A DNA stretch of 57,507 nucleotides from Streptomyces sp. UNOC14_S4 (GCF_020740835.1 NZ_JAINFC010000002.1:1-57507); one strand, 5' to 3'; numbered from the stretch's first letter, positions 26,290-35,155 are shown. Numbers and translations: made by a program. Notes: a model not told the origin generated them from the letters alone.

Positions 26290-26813
26290 CTGTGCGGACG
26301 CTACCAGCCACCAAGGTGTTTCCAGTGGCAGAAAGAGTGCGGCTCTGCCGTCGATGTGAGTGCCGCTTGAGCAGGTATAACCGGGAGAACTACTGCAACG
26401 GATGCCTCCCTCACCTGCACGACGCGCAGTTCGCCCGACCTCTCGTTCTCACGCACGTCTGGCAGTTACCGGACGTCCAACACGCCCTTATAAAGCGGAA
26501 CTTCGGGCACCTCTGTCTGCTCGTTCGCGAGCACGGCGCGCTTCGACAGGAAGACGTGGCCGCACTGACCGGGCTGAGCCAGGCGTTCCTGTCGATGCTC
26601 GAGGCAGGCGCGCGTCGGCTCACGAACATCGACAAGATCGTCCAGCTACTCGACGGACTGCAAGCGCCGATGGAACTCACCGGCCCCATGCTTCGCACGT
26701 CGGCAGAAGACGAGGTCGTGCATCAAAACGCACACAGCAGGCCGACGACGTCGCGACAGTCGCTGCCACCCACGGGGCTGCTGACCGAAGGTTCCCTACC
26801 CGGGGTGGGCTGA
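26286..26813 (+). CDS. Zinc-ribbon XRE regulator, short form lacking the TPR domain
   Basis: A 175-residue protein. Residues about 20-40 hold paired cysteines CRRCECRLSRYNRENYCNGC, a zinc-ribbon-like motif. Residues about 70-130 are an XRE helix-turn-helix (LRQEDVAALTGLSQAFLSML to NIDKIVQLLDGL). The same layout opens the 489-residue regulator at 35895-37364, whose helix-turn-helix is nearly the same (LRQEDLAHLTGLSQAYLSML). Here the long TPR region is missing, so this is a truncated paralogue or a short repressor. Leu in WQLPD is encoded by TTA at 26466-26468, which would make translation depend on the bldA tRNA in streptomycetes. Confidence 0.75.
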   Translation: MTVRTLPATKVFPVAERVRLCRRCECRLSRYNRENYCNGCLPHLHDAQFARPLVLTHVWQLPDVQHALIKRNFGHLCLLVREHGALRQEDVAALTGLSQAFLSMLEAGARRLTNIDKIVQLLDGLQAPMELTGPMLRTSAEDEVVHQNAHSRPTTSRQSLPPTGLLTEGSLPGVG

Positions 26814-26893
26814 ACACGGTGAGCAACATCATCGGCCACGCAAAGCCGCGGTGCGCGCAACGAGGCTGTCACCAGAGTTCTACACTCCCGATC

Positions 26894-27553
26894 ATGGCGC
26901 GGAACCCTGTTGAGCTAGCGATCTTCGACTGTGACGGCGTGCTGGTGGACAGCGAGCGGATATGCGTCAAAGTGGACGTGGTGATCACAGCTGACCTGGG
27001 GTGCACGTTCACCGAGGAGGAGATCATCGAGAAGTTCGTCGGCTCGTCCACCGAGGTCTACACGGCTGCCGTGGAGGAACAGCTGGGGCGGCGCTTGGAG
27101 AAGGACTGGCTGCGGCAATACGAGCATCTATACCGGGCGGCCCTCGATGCGGAACTGACTGCTGTCGATGGCGTCGCAGAAGCCCTGAACGGCCTCGCCA
27201 TACCCGTCTGTGTCGCGTCGAACACCGACCATGCCGATCTCAGGAGAAACCTGGAGATCGTCGCGCTGAGCGACCACTTCGAAGGGCGCATCTTCAGCGC
27301 AGCCGACGTCTCCCGAGGCAAGCCAGCCCCCGACCTCTTCCTGCACGCCGCTCGCTCCATGGGCGTGGAGCCCGGGCGGTGCGCGGTGATCGAGGACAGC
27401 GCATACGGAGTTCAGGCAGCCCGCTCCGCCGGCATGAGGGCCTTCGGCTACTGCGGCGGTCTCACTCCAGCTTCGCGGCTGGAAGGGCCAGGCACCACGC
27501 TGTTCGACGACATGCGCGACTTGCCCAGGCTACTGGCCACCGCATCCCACTGA
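26894..27553 (+). CDS. HAD-IA hydrolase, beta-phosphoglucomutase/sugar-phosphatase-like
   Basis: A 219-residue HAD protein with the classic DxD motif I, AIFDCDGVLVDSE, followed by a helical cap (FTEEEIIEKFVGSS). Motif II is CVASNTDHADLRR, the lysine motif RGKPAPDLFLHAA, and motif IV VIEDSAYGVQAARSAGM. This pattern fits the phosphoglucomutase-like/YqaB/DOG phosphatase group, acting on small phosphorylated sugars or related metabolites. I chose ATG 26894 since the upstream extension is not protein-like. It ends about 150 bp before a strong terminator that it shares with tyrS. Confidence 0.87.
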   Translation: MARNPVELAIFDCDGVLVDSERICVKVDVVITADLGCTFTEEEIIEKFVGSSTEVYTAAVEEQLGRRLEKDWLRQYEHLYRAALDAELTAVDGVAEALNGLAIPVCVASNTDHADLRRNLEIVALSDHFEGRIFSAADVSRGKPAPDLFLHAARSMGVEPGRCAVIEDSAYGVQAARSAGMRAFGYCGGLTPASRLEGPGTTLFDDMRDLPRLLATASH

Positions 27554-27701
27554 ACCTCCGCGGCTTTCCCGCCCGTCGCCTCGGAAGGCATGCGCACCAC
27601 GCAGACCAGCAGGTCCGAGCCAACGATGTCGGCGGAGACCATCAGCTCGCTGGCAGCAGCGTGGATTGTGGCTTCCTATGATCTTGCTGTGACGACGGCA
27701 T

Positions 27702-27747
27702 AGCCCAGCCGTAAGCCGGAAGTACTCCTCCCGCTTACGGCTGGGCT
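27702..27747. terminator. Bidirectional terminator between the HAD gene and tyrS
   Basis: A perfect 15-bp stem: AGCCCAGCCGTAAGC at 27702-27716 pairs with GCTTACGGCTGGGCT at 27733-27747 across a 16-nt loop. It lies between the plus-strand HAD gene and the convergent minus-strand tyrosyl-tRNA synthetase, where a two-way terminator is expected. Confidence 0.85.
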
Positions 27748-27765
27748 TCCACCCTCGGGGCTGCT

Positions 27766-29034
27766 TCAGGCTCCGGTGACCTCGATCGCCGCCAGGTTCT
27801 TCTTGCCCCTGCGCAGCACCAGCCAGCGTCCGTGCAGCAGCTGGTCGGTCGTGGCCACCGCGTCCTCGGCCGTCACCTTTACATTGTTCACGTAGGCGCC
27901 GCCCTCCTTCACAGTGCGGCGGGCAGCCGACTTGCTCGCCACCAGCCCAACCTCCGCGAACAGATCCGTGACCTGGCCGAGCTCGCTCACTTTGGCGTTC
28001 GGGAGCTCGGAGAGCGCGGCGGCCAGTGTCGACTCGTCGAGTTCGACGAGCTCCCCCTGCCCGAACAGCGCCTTCGACGCGGCGATCACGGCGGCGCACT
28101 GGTCGGCGCCGTGCACCAGCGTGGTCAGTTCCTCGGCAAGCGCACGCTGCGCGGTACGAGCTTGCGGCCGCTCCTCAGTCACCTTCTCCAACTCCTCGAG
28201 CTCCGCTCGGGACTTGAAGGAGAGGATGCGCATGTACCGCGAGATGTCCTGGTCGTCCGTGTTCAGCCAGAACTGGTAGAACGCGTACGGCGTGGTCATC
28301 TCCGGGTCGAGCCAGAGCGTGCCAGTCTCCGTCTTGCCGAACTTGGTGCCGTCCGCCTTCGTCAGCAGTGGCGTCGCGAGCGCGTGCACCTCGGCGTGCG
28401 GCTCCCGGCGGTGGATCAGATCCAGGCCGGCCGTGAGGTTGCCCCACTGGTCGCTGCCGCCCGTCTGGAGGGTGCAGCCGTACCGCCGGTAAAGCTCCAG
28501 GAAGTCCATGCCCTGAAGCAACTGGTAGCTGAACTCCGTGAAGCTGATGCCCTGATCGGACGCCAGGCGCTGGGCGACCGAGTCCTTGGTGAGCATCTTG
28601 TTCACCCGGAAGTGCTTGCCGATGTCCCGCAGGAACTCGATCACGGTCATGCCCCCGGTCCAGTCCAGGTTGTTGACCATGGTCGCCGCGTTGTCGCCCT
28701 CGAAGGAGAGGTACGGCTCGATCTGCGCACGCAGCCGGGTCACCCACTGGGCGATGATCTCCGGGTCGTTCAGGGTGCGCTCGGCGGTCGGCCGCGGGTC
28801 GCCAATGTGGCCGGTCGCGCCGCCCACGAGTGCCAGCGGCCGGTGCCCGGCCTGCTGCAGCCGGCGGAGAGTGAGAACCTGGACCAGGTGGCCGACGTGC
28901 AGACTGGCCGCGGTCGGGTCAAAGCCGCAATAGTACGTGACCGGGCCATCCGCGAGAGCCTTGCGCAGTGCGTCCTCGTCCGTCACATGGGCGATCAGCC
29001 CACGCCACCGGAGCTCATCGACGATGGCCGTCAC
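27766..29034 (-). CDS. tyrS: Tyrosyl-tRNA synthetase
   Basis: A 422-residue class I aminoacyl-tRNA synthetase that charges tRNA-Tyr. The HIGH-equivalent is HVGHL near residue 46 in FDPTAASLHVGHLVQVL, the KMSKS-equivalent is KFGKTE near 230, and the C-terminus holds an S4 RNA-binding domain (ASKSAARRTVKEGGAYVNNV). Tyrosine-binding residues such as YYCGFDPTA and YQLLQGMDF are present. I chose GTG 29034 because AAGGAGA precedes it; the longer open frame upstream is not protein-like. It is the last gene of a minus-strand operon with glycosyltransferases and a decarboxylase, 141 bp after the GT4 gene. That neighbourhood suggests a second, cluster-linked copy, but I cannot confirm another copy from this window. 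Confidence 0.93.
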   Translation of the reverse strand: MTAIVDELRWRGLIAHVTDEDALRKALADGPVTYYCGFDPTAASLHVGHLVQVLTLRRLQQAGHRPLALVGGATGHIGDPRPTAERTLNDPEIIAQWVTRLRAQIEPYLSFEGDNAATMVNNLDWTGGMTVIEFLRDIGKHFRVNKMLTKDSVAQRLASDQGISFTEFSYQLLQGMDFLELYRRYGCTLQTGGSDQWGNLTAGLDLIHRREPHAEVHALATPLLTKADGTKFGKTETGTLWLDPEMTTPYAFYQFWLNTDDQDISRYMRILSFKSRAELEELEKVTEERPQARTAQRALAEELTTLVHGADQCAAVIAASKALFGQGELVELDESTLAAALSELPNAKVSELGQVTDLFAEVGLVASKSAARRTVKEGGAYVNNVKVTAEDAVATTDQLLHGRWLVLRRGKKNLAAIEVTGA

Positions 29035-29175
29035 AGTCCTGTGTCTCCTTGCGTCGTGTGTTATAAGTGCGGCGGCCAGTGTAGTCCCCTCAGCCGGACT
29101 TCTGTGTTTGTGCTGGTCAGCGGCCTGCACGCGGCAGGGAGCAGGCAAGATCACTCCGCACCCGAGTGCGCTGGA

Positions 29176-30318
29176 TCACATCGTCCCGAACCATGTGTCG
29201 AGCAGCTGGTCGACGATAGCTTCGCTGTGACTGCGGTAGTCGCGCACGAGCGCTCTGCCACTGGCCACGAATCGAGCTCTGAGCGTCGGGTCATGATCGA
29301 TCGCATCGATCGCCTGACCAAAATCCCGCGCGGCCCGCTCGACGTCGTTCGGAGAAACCACGGGGTAGAGCACGTTGCCCTCGAGCTCATACCTGACGAT
29401 CGGCGGCGGGGTGACGAACATCGCGGCGTTTCCGAGTTCGGGCAGGCTGCCTATCCGATGAGCTATGACGGGCACTCCAGACTCCATTGCCTCAAGCGTG
29501 ACTCGTGCGAGACCTTCCGGGCCCAGCGATGGCACCAGCAGAATCCTGGTGCAGTTGTAGATCGTGGTGGGCGCCGGCGTGAAGGGGATCACCTGGACGT
29601 TCGGTGAGGGCGGCACGTACAGCGGAACATCGCGCCAGGTCTCCTTGACAAGGTAAGCGTCGCTGGGGCGCTGACGAATGAGCGCGTCCCAGACGCGCCG
29701 GCCCTTGATGGGGTGGTGGTTGATCAATGTCAGGCACCGACCCTCCGTGCCCGCAGGTGCCGGACTCACTCGTCGCTCGGGTAGAAGATTAGGGAGAACC
29801 CGCGCCGGCACACCGACCTGACTGTGGAAGGCGTCGGCGATGGTCTGGCTGACCGCGTGCACGCTGGCCTGCTGCATCAGGTTGTAGTAACACCGGGCCT
29901 CGTCAGCGGGATGATCGCTGCTCGTGGGGAACAGCTGGTCGGTCACGAGCACGGCTACATGCCGTCCGCTGGCAAGGCTTTCATCCAACACAGCATGGTG
30001 TGCGTCGTTGAGGCGGACTGCGCACGAATTGAGCAGGATCACGTCGGGGTCCAGGTCCCTCAGGAGATCTCGAAGAGCCTGCCGGTACGCGCTCGCCTCC
30101 CCCGGGGCACGTATGAAAGCTTCGTTGACAGTGCAACCCTGGACTATTCGAGTCCTGCGCTCGGTTCCGGGGTTCCTGCGTTGGGCGATACAAGCAAGGC
30201 TGGCCGGGAGCCCTCGGGCGACTACACGTTGCAGTAGCTCGCGAACCTGCAGGAACAGGCCGTTGGTGAAGCCCTCGCGGGTGAAGTCGTCGATACTCAC
30301 AAAGACGATTCCGGGCAT
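29176..30318 (-). CDS. Glycosyltransferase, GT4-like (GT-B fold)
   Basis: A 380-residue GT-B transferase. The N-terminal domain starts IVFVSIDDFTREGFTNGLFL. The C-terminal nucleotide-sugar-binding domain has LPNLLPERRV, LINHHPIKGRR, and the signature GPEGLARVTLEAMESGVPVI with the paired glutamates typical of GT4 enzymes. Its donor and acceptor are unknown. ATG 30318 follows an AAGGAG site; an open frame upstream is a shadow of the next gene. Only four bases separate it from the APH-like gene, so the two are co-transcribed. It is probably cytoplasmic, with no signal peptide. Confidence 0.83.
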   Translation of the reverse strand: MPGIVFVSIDDFTREGFTNGLFLQVRELLQRVVARGLPASLACIAQRRNPGTERRTRIVQGCTVNEAFIRAPGEASAYRQALRDLLRDLDPDVILLNSCAVRLNDAHHAVLDESLASGRHVAVLVTDQLFPTSSDHPADEARCYYNLMQQASVHAVSQTIADAFHSQVGVPARVLPNLLPERRVSPAPAGTEGRCLTLINHHPIKGRRVWDALIRQRPSDAYLVKETWRDVPLYVPPSPNVQVIPFTPAPTTIYNCTRILLVPSLGPEGLARVTLEAMESGVPVIAHRIGSLPELGNAAMFVTPPPIVRYELEGNVLYPVVSPNDVERAARDFGQAIDAIDHDPTLRARFVASGRALVRDYRSHSEAIVDQLLDTWFGTM

Positions 30319-30322
30319 GGCT

Positions 30323-31273
30323 TCACTCCTTGTAGGCCGCGGCGGCGAAGACATCGAGCAGAGTCTGGAGTCGGGCGCCGATCTGGCTGTACGCCGCGGG
30401 CGGGCCAGCGACGCTGAGGGGACTGGAAGCGAGCATTTTGAGGCACGCGATCGCTGAGTACAGGTCGAATATGCGCTGCCGATTTGGACCAACGCACAAC
30501 GGCGCCGCGACCTGCTCTATGCAGTCGGCCTCCGGTCCACGGGCCAGAAGGCCAGCGCGAGCAACACCGAGCGGGTACAGAGCGTCACCGAAACCGAGCT
30601 CGTCCAGGTCGACGATCGCCGTGACTCTCCCGCCGTCCACCAACACGTTCTGGTGGGTCGCGTCGATCAGATAGGGCAGCGGGCTGATGCTATCGAGTTC
30701 GGGACGTAGCTCACGGATGGTTCTGCGGATTTGCCCGATGGCTGGTGCCTGCCGCTGCAGGGGCGTGAGTTGATCGATCGCGCCGGTGAAGTACTCCCAC
30801 AGCACGTCCGACCAGCACGGGTGGCAACGAAGATCTCCGTAACTGGCGACACCGCCGTACCCGGGGCCGCGCGGAAGGCCCCGCACGCGGTGTTGGATAC
30901 CGAGCAGATCGTCGGCAACACTGCGCTTCTCAGCGGCCGTAAGGTCGGCGTAGACGTTGCAGAGATCGTTCCCTGGGGCTTTCTCAAGAAACATGATCGG
31001 CCAGGGCAGTACCGTCCCGCTCAGGTCCATCGACAGTACGCGGGGAACGGGCACTCCTACCCCAGCCAGCTGGCGCCGCCAGTAGGCGAATCCCGCGAAG
31101 CACTCGGCGCGGTCATGCCGCGTGATCCGCGCAATGAGGCACTCACCGGACGCCAGCTCCACCGTGAACACGAAGTGACTGCGGCCCGTCGGGATTCGGT
31201 GCGCGGTCACGGCCTCTTCGCGCAAGCAACGGCTGGTCGCCTGCAGGACTGCCTGCTCTGTCGGAGGCTTCAT
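30323..31273 (-). CDS. APH-family phosphotransferase
   Basis: A 316-residue protein-kinase-like fold of the aminoglycoside phosphotransferase family. The N-lobe includes GRSHFVFTVELASGECLIAR, with the putative ATP-binding Lys position occupied differently. The catalytic loop reads YLIDATHQNVLVDGG, where the usual HxD is replaced by IDA but the Asn is kept. The metal-binding segment is TAIVDLDELGFGD. Members phosphorylate antibiotics, sugars or other small molecules. The start ATG overlaps the preceding gene as ATGA and has GGAGGTGC upstream. In this operon it could modify an intermediate or give self-protection; both are guesses. Confidence 0.78.
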   Translation of the reverse strand: MKPPTEQAVLQATSRCLREEAVTAHRIPTGRSHFVFTVELASGECLIARITRHDRAECFAGFAYWRRQLAGVGVPVPRVLSMDLSGTVLPWPIMFLEKAPGNDLCNVYADLTAAEKRSVADDLLGIQHRVRGLPRGPGYGGVASYGDLRCHPCWSDVLWEYFTGAIDQLTPLQRQAPAIGQIRRTIRELRPELDSISPLPYLIDATHQNVLVDGGRVTAIVDLDELGFGDALYPLGVARAGLLARGPEADCIEQVAAPLCVGPNRQRIFDLYSAIACLKMLASSPLSVAGPPAAYSQIGARLQTLLDVFAAAAYKE

Positions 31274-32331
31274 GGCAGGAGCACCTCCGCTGCCGAGAGC
31301 GGGATGACGCTGAGGCTGGCGTAGCCTCGAAAGAATGCCCAGGTCGTCTCGAAGTCGTCGGTGCTGACGATCAGGCCAGGCACGCCGAGGCAACCCGCGA
31401 GGTGGCCCAGGCCGCTGTCACACCCCACAAAGAAGCGGCACGACAGTAGGCGGGCGACCATCTCGTGAAGCTCAGCCCGGACGTAGGTCAGGTCTTGACC
31501 GAGGTACGCCTGGGTATCGGGACCGCCGAGAACTCGCACTTCGCTGTTTGCCGCCACCTGGCTCAGAAGTCGCCGGGCGAAGTCACGCGGTGGCGCGGTG
31601 CTCGAACGCGCATCGAGTTGGCAATACACCACATCCTCTTGGCCGCTCGGCGTCGGCACCTGGCGGAGAGGCAGGGGCGGCACTCGGTGGCGGGCTCGCC
31701 CCCCAAAGGCGTCGGTGACGGCGTGGTTGAACCGGTCAAGCCAGGGGACGCTCCATGAAGATCGAGCGAAGAGCGCGTCGCCGGCTATCGCCTCGCTGGG
31801 TGAGGGGACATAGCTCACCCGCTCGCAGGCGAGCACCTCGACGACTTCGGCGAGTATGGGCGAACCGGTGACGGCAGCTGACGCCACGGAGTTGTCGCGA
31901 CAGTAGTGCTCCAGGCCAGTTACGATGCCCAGCGCATCGCCGAGACGGTTGTGCCGGGCAAACTGCATCACGGATCCTTCGGCGAGCGTTGATAGCGTCG
32001 CGTCCGCCGCTGGCGGAACTTTTGCCGCGCCGACGAGCTGGTCGCTCAGGCAACGCAGCCCACGTTGCCCACAGCGCCAAGTCCGGGGAACCGCCGCAAT
32101 GTCCACTGCGGGTCCTTGGTGGGCATCGACAAAGCGCACCTCGTCGAAGCCGAACTCCTCAATAAGGTCACCGATCGCCGGCGGTCCGCTCACCTCGACT
32201 CGAGCTATCCCGTGTCTTCGGGCGTATGAGGCCAGACCAGCCGCCAACTCGACACAGTCACGGACGGGAAGATCAGCGGCGGCGAAGCGCGTCGGCAGCT
32301 CTTCTCCGCCGCTCAGCGACGATCGGATCAT
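31270..32331 (-). CDS. GT9-like (heptosyltransferase-fold) glycosyltransferase
   Basis: A 353-residue protein. The C-terminal part has RFFVGCDSGLGHLAGCLGVP followed by GLIVSTDD, matching the donor-binding signature of family 9 transferases (xNDSGxxHLAxALGxP). The N-terminal domain is poorly conserved and includes CLSDQLVGAAK and NRLGDALGI. Family 9 enzymes transfer heptose or other sugars; Gram-positive members occur in natural-product and surface-glycan clusters, often beside DUF4254 genes, as here. Both ends overlap neighbours by four bases, so it belongs to one coupled operon with the decarboxylase and the kinase. Confidence 0.7.
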   Translation of the reverse strand: MIRSSLSGGEELPTRFAAADLPVRDCVELAAGLASYARRHGIARVEVSGPPAIGDLIEEFGFDEVRFVDAHQGPAVDIAAVPRTWRCGQRGLRCLSDQLVGAAKVPPAADATLSTLAEGSVMQFARHNRLGDALGIVTGLEHYCRDNSVASAAVTGSPILAEVVEVLACERVSYVPSPSEAIAGDALFARSSWSVPWLDRFNHAVTDAFGGRARHRVPPLPLRQVPTPSGQEDVVYCQLDARSSTAPPRDFARRLLSQVAANSEVRVLGGPDTQAYLGQDLTYVRAELHEMVARLLSCRFFVGCDSGLGHLAGCLGVPGLIVSTDDFETTWAFFRGYASLSVIPLSAAEVLLP

Positions 32332-34004
32332 CGGCCCCCCTCATTCAGGTCTGCATCCATGTACGTCGCGTCGAACCGCCGCTTGCCCCTGAGAAGGCGC
32401 ACGACCAGCTCTCTGGCGCGAGCATCGGAGAAGTACGGATTGAGGGAGTACACCCGCAGAGCCACGACTGGCTCGCCGGCCACCGTGTAGAACGCCGCCG
32501 AGGTCTTGCTCACCGCGATCTGTTCAGCGTCCGGGAGACGTTGACGTGATAGCCATGCGAACAGGTCGGATGTGTACTGGTTTATCCGGCGCACCGAGCT
32601 AGTGTCGCCGAAGTCCTCATCAACAGCGGTCGGCTCATCCGGCGGGTAACAGCGCACGAACACGTCCGGGCCGTACGAGTGTCGGTTGACGGCTATCGCG
32701 TCGCGACCTGCCAAGGAATCGATGTGGCGCCGGAGGGCTTCAGCTGTCTCGAGCGCGTGACCAAGCAATTGCCGCATCCCCTGCTTGCCCAATGCCTGCA
32801 GGCCAACCCAGGTCGCCACCATGTTCGCCGCCGACCTGGACGTCTCCAGCGTGAAGGTCCCCGGGTTGTAGGCGTCCTTGTCATGGAACAACGGAGTCAT
32901 TATTCCGCCGTCGCGGCGTAACCGCGAGAAGTCTCGCCCGTCTCGCATGACGATCATGCTGGACGTATACGGTGCGAAGCCGGTCTTGTGGAAATCCGTT
33001 CCGAACGAGTCGGCGTGCCGCACCGTTCTCAGGCGCTCCACAAGCCGTGACAGCTTGGCCACCACAGGTGGACTGAAGCCGAGGGGATTGCGCTGCAGGT
33101 CGTAATCGATGAAGCACAGGTAGGCCCATCCGATAACCGTGTCTGCGTGCACATGGGGCGTGTAATCCAACCCATAGTCGGCGACCAGTCGATCACGCAT
33201 CACAGCGATCTCGGAGAAGTCATCAACAGCCATATTGGAGGTCGTCCCGCCTGCGCCCATGATGCATGCGAGTCGGTGGCCGCGTGCCAGCACGTCCCGA
33301 CAGGCCGCTTCCATCGACTCCAAATCCGTAGTCTGGTCGGGCAGCGATGAAGCGGATATGTAGTTTCGGGTACCGATCCCAAGCCACGCGCACGCGGACT
33401 TCTGCGAGTAGTGCGCCGGCCAGGAACCGACGACGGCCATCCCTGGCTCGATCCCACGCTCGGCATGGTCGGGCTGAGCTTTGGAGATACCGACGTTGAT
33501 CGCGTACAAGTTGGTCGCCGTGCCTCCGAAGGTGAACAGGCCGCCTGCCTGATCCGGGTCGTACCCCGCCATCCGCGCCAGCGCCCGAGAACAGGACAGC
33601 TCAGCGGAAAGGGTCTCCGCAGCGTCCTCCCCGGTGACGCCGTTCGGCATGAACAACGACACCGCGGACAGCGCCGCCAAATTGACGAATGACGGCGGCG
33701 GAACGATGTTCTTGGCGAACATCTGGTGATGCACCTTGACCGATCCAGCGAGCCACCACCGCAATTGGCTGAGAACTTCCTCCGCAGCGACAGGACTCTC
33801 GGACAGTCGTCCATCACCTATTGGTGAGGCCCCATCCTCCTGTCCGAGTCGTGGATACACGGGCCCTTCGCCCTGGTGGCTCAACGCCTCATCGAGGGCA
33901 CAACGGATGAGTTCAACAAGCACATCGGCATTTCCCCCGTCGGGACGCAGGAACAGGCCATCGCGCCAGCGACTGAACGCATCTTCATTTCCATCAGTTG
34001 TCAT
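32328..34004 (-). CDS. PLP-dependent group II amino acid decarboxylase
   Basis: A 558-residue fold-type I enzyme of the glutamate/tyrosine/aromatic amino acid decarboxylase group. Visible features: GGLFTFGGTATNLYAINVGI (cofactor phosphate loop), CIMGAGGTTSNMAVDDF, HVHADTVIGWAYL (the Asp-Ala-type stacking segment), and the PLP lysine in SFGTDFHKTGFAPYTSSMIV at about residue 338. It would release CO2 from an amino acid to give an amine in the cytoplasm; substrate cannot be told by eye. I chose ATG 34004; TTG 34040 is possible. It follows the DUF4254 gene by 40 bp. Confidence 0.87.
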   Translation of the reverse strand: MTTDGNEDAFSRWRDGLFLRPDGGNADVLVELIRCALDEALSHQGEGPVYPRLGQEDGASPIGDGRLSESPVAAEEVLSQLRWWLAGSVKVHHQMFAKNIVPPPSFVNLAALSAVSLFMPNGVTGEDAAETLSAELSCSRALARMAGYDPDQAGGLFTFGGTATNLYAINVGISKAQPDHAERGIEPGMAVVGSWPAHYSQKSACAWLGIGTRNYISASSLPDQTTDLESMEAACRDVLARGHRLACIMGAGGTTSNMAVDDFSEIAVMRDRLVADYGLDYTPHVHADTVIGWAYLCFIDYDLQRNPLGFSPPVVAKLSRLVERLRTVRHADSFGTDFHKTGFAPYTSSMIVMRDGRDFSRLRRDGGIMTPLFHDKDAYNPGTFTLETSRSAANMVATWVGLQALGKQGMRQLLGHALETAEALRRHIDSLAGRDAIAVNRHSYGPDVFVRCYPPDEPTAVDEDFGDTSSVRRINQYTSDLFAWLSRQRLPDAEQIAVSKTSAAFYTVAGEPVVALRVYSLNPYFSDARARELVVRLLRGKRRFDATYMDADLNEGGR

Positions 34005-34044
34005 CGCGGATCCCAGCGCCTCGAAGGGGCAATGCGACAAGCGC

Positions 34045-34644
34045 TCAACGACCGGACTTCCCGTAGAGCTTCATGCGCTCAGGTCGGGGTGTGCGTCGTC
34101 GACCGGACGCGAGATCCTCGCAGGCGACTACGATTGACCACACCAGATCGTCGCGCTGACGACACAAAATCGCGACGCGCTCCGCAGCGCAGGCGTCATC
34201 CCCAAGCCGTCGCTTGGTATGCGCGATCCGGAGCGTTTGCACCGAGAGTCGGTCTAGCGCCGAGCCGATCGACTCCGTAAGGGGAGGAACGTCCTCGTTC
34301 GCGCTCCACACCTCATCCAAGATTCGATCAACCCGCTCGATGAGCGCATGGCGAAGACTGTTGAGTTCGTCGATCTCGCGCTTAATGGCCGGAATCTCAC
34401 CGTCCCCAGCCTGCCGCACCCGATCCTCGTCGTCCCACTGCCGACTGTTGACCGCGTGCAGCCGGTTCAGAGGCCGCAACAACTCCGGCGAGCAAGAAGG
34501 CGGCATGCCGACGAGAGCACCCTCGTGCCATCCACGTTGCCCGTCTGCGGTGTCCAAGCAGGATGCGCCCGCAATCATTGCAGCGCGCGAATCGCCACCG
34601 AATTCACTTTTGTATAACCCCAACTGAGCGGACATCTTGGTCAT
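34045..34644 (-). CDS. DUF4254 domain protein
   Basis: A 199-residue protein. The central part has the DUF4254 pattern: LNRLHAVNSRQWDDEDRVRQ, then IPAIKREIDELNSLRHALIE and RVDRILDE. DUF4254 proteins are all-helical, of unknown activity, and are known next to glycosyltransferase genes including family 9. Here it is the first gene of the decarboxylase/glycosyltransferase/TyrRS operon. ATG 34644 has AAAGGGGA about ten bases upstream. A 24-bp element, repeated at the regulator/Nudix promoter, lies 320 bp upstream. Confidence 0.75.
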   Translation of the reverse strand: MTKMSAQLGLYKSEFGGDSRAAMIAGASCLDTADGQRGWHEGALVGMPPSCSPELLRPLNRLHAVNSRQWDDEDRVRQAGDGEIPAIKREIDELNSLRHALIERVDRILDEVWSANEDVPPLTESIGSALDRLSVQTLRIAHTKRRLGDDACAAERVAILCRQRDDLVWSIVVACEDLASGRRRTPRPERMKLYGKSGR

Positions 34645-35155
34645 CAGCGGTGATCCCCTTTCGGAATCCTGTTAGGAAGGCTTCTGCTGACCGTCACTGA
34701 AAACGTCCTCGAGCGCGATCGGAGGGTGGCAGAGAGAGACGCACGCGCTACTCCACGGCCTCCTGGTCCATGAAGCGCAGGGCAAGGCAACCAGAGCGGC
34801 CGTTTGACCTCCGCAGGTGATCGCCGGCCAGCCCTCACTAGCACCCCCGATGTCATCTCGGCCAGACGCTGGCGCTCAGCCCGACACGAGCTGCAAGGAG
34901 CCTCGCCGCTCCCGCGACGAGGCTGATTTTGCGTCTCCAACTATGCTGCCCTCGCCTGGAGTTGGCACATCACATCGGTAATATCACTCACGCAATACGG
35001 CACCCCATCGAAGGTGTCAGCCCACCGATGATTCCGCCGTCCGATGTTGGGGCGCTCCCGCCTCGCTGCCATGGCGAGAGCTGAAGTCGCCCAGGTGACC
35101 CACAGCAGGGACTCGTCCCGCACCGGGCCTGCCATTGGCATCGATGGCAGGTAAT
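34645..35155. other. 511-bp promoter/leader region of the DUF4254 operon
   Basis: This gap lies between the end of the 2H phosphoesterase gene and the operon start. It holds the 24-bp element at 34965-34988. Short open frames (for example 34941-35141 minus) lack ribosome-binding sites. The length leaves room for a long untranslated leader. I see no clear -35/-10 pair and no terminator hairpin. Confidence 0.5.
34965..34988 (-). promoter_or_regulatory. Shared 24-bp element, copy 2
   Basis: Read on the minus strand, the element has the core GTGATATTAC (34978-34987), then CGA, and ends GATGTGC. It matches the copy at 37427-37450 at 21 of 24 positions. Here it lies upstream of the DUF4254-decarboxylase-glycosyltransferase operon and points towards it. 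The core is one base from the perfect palindrome GTGATATCAC, which suggests a dimeric regulator site. Confidence 0.55.

Noticed and set aside
34941..35141. A 66-codon minus-strand frame ending in VSDITDVMCQLQARAA, considered as a small peptide gene.
   Set aside because: It has no ribosome-binding site. Its apparent similarity to sequence near 37430 is explained better as a shared DNA element, because the second copy has no start codon in that frame.
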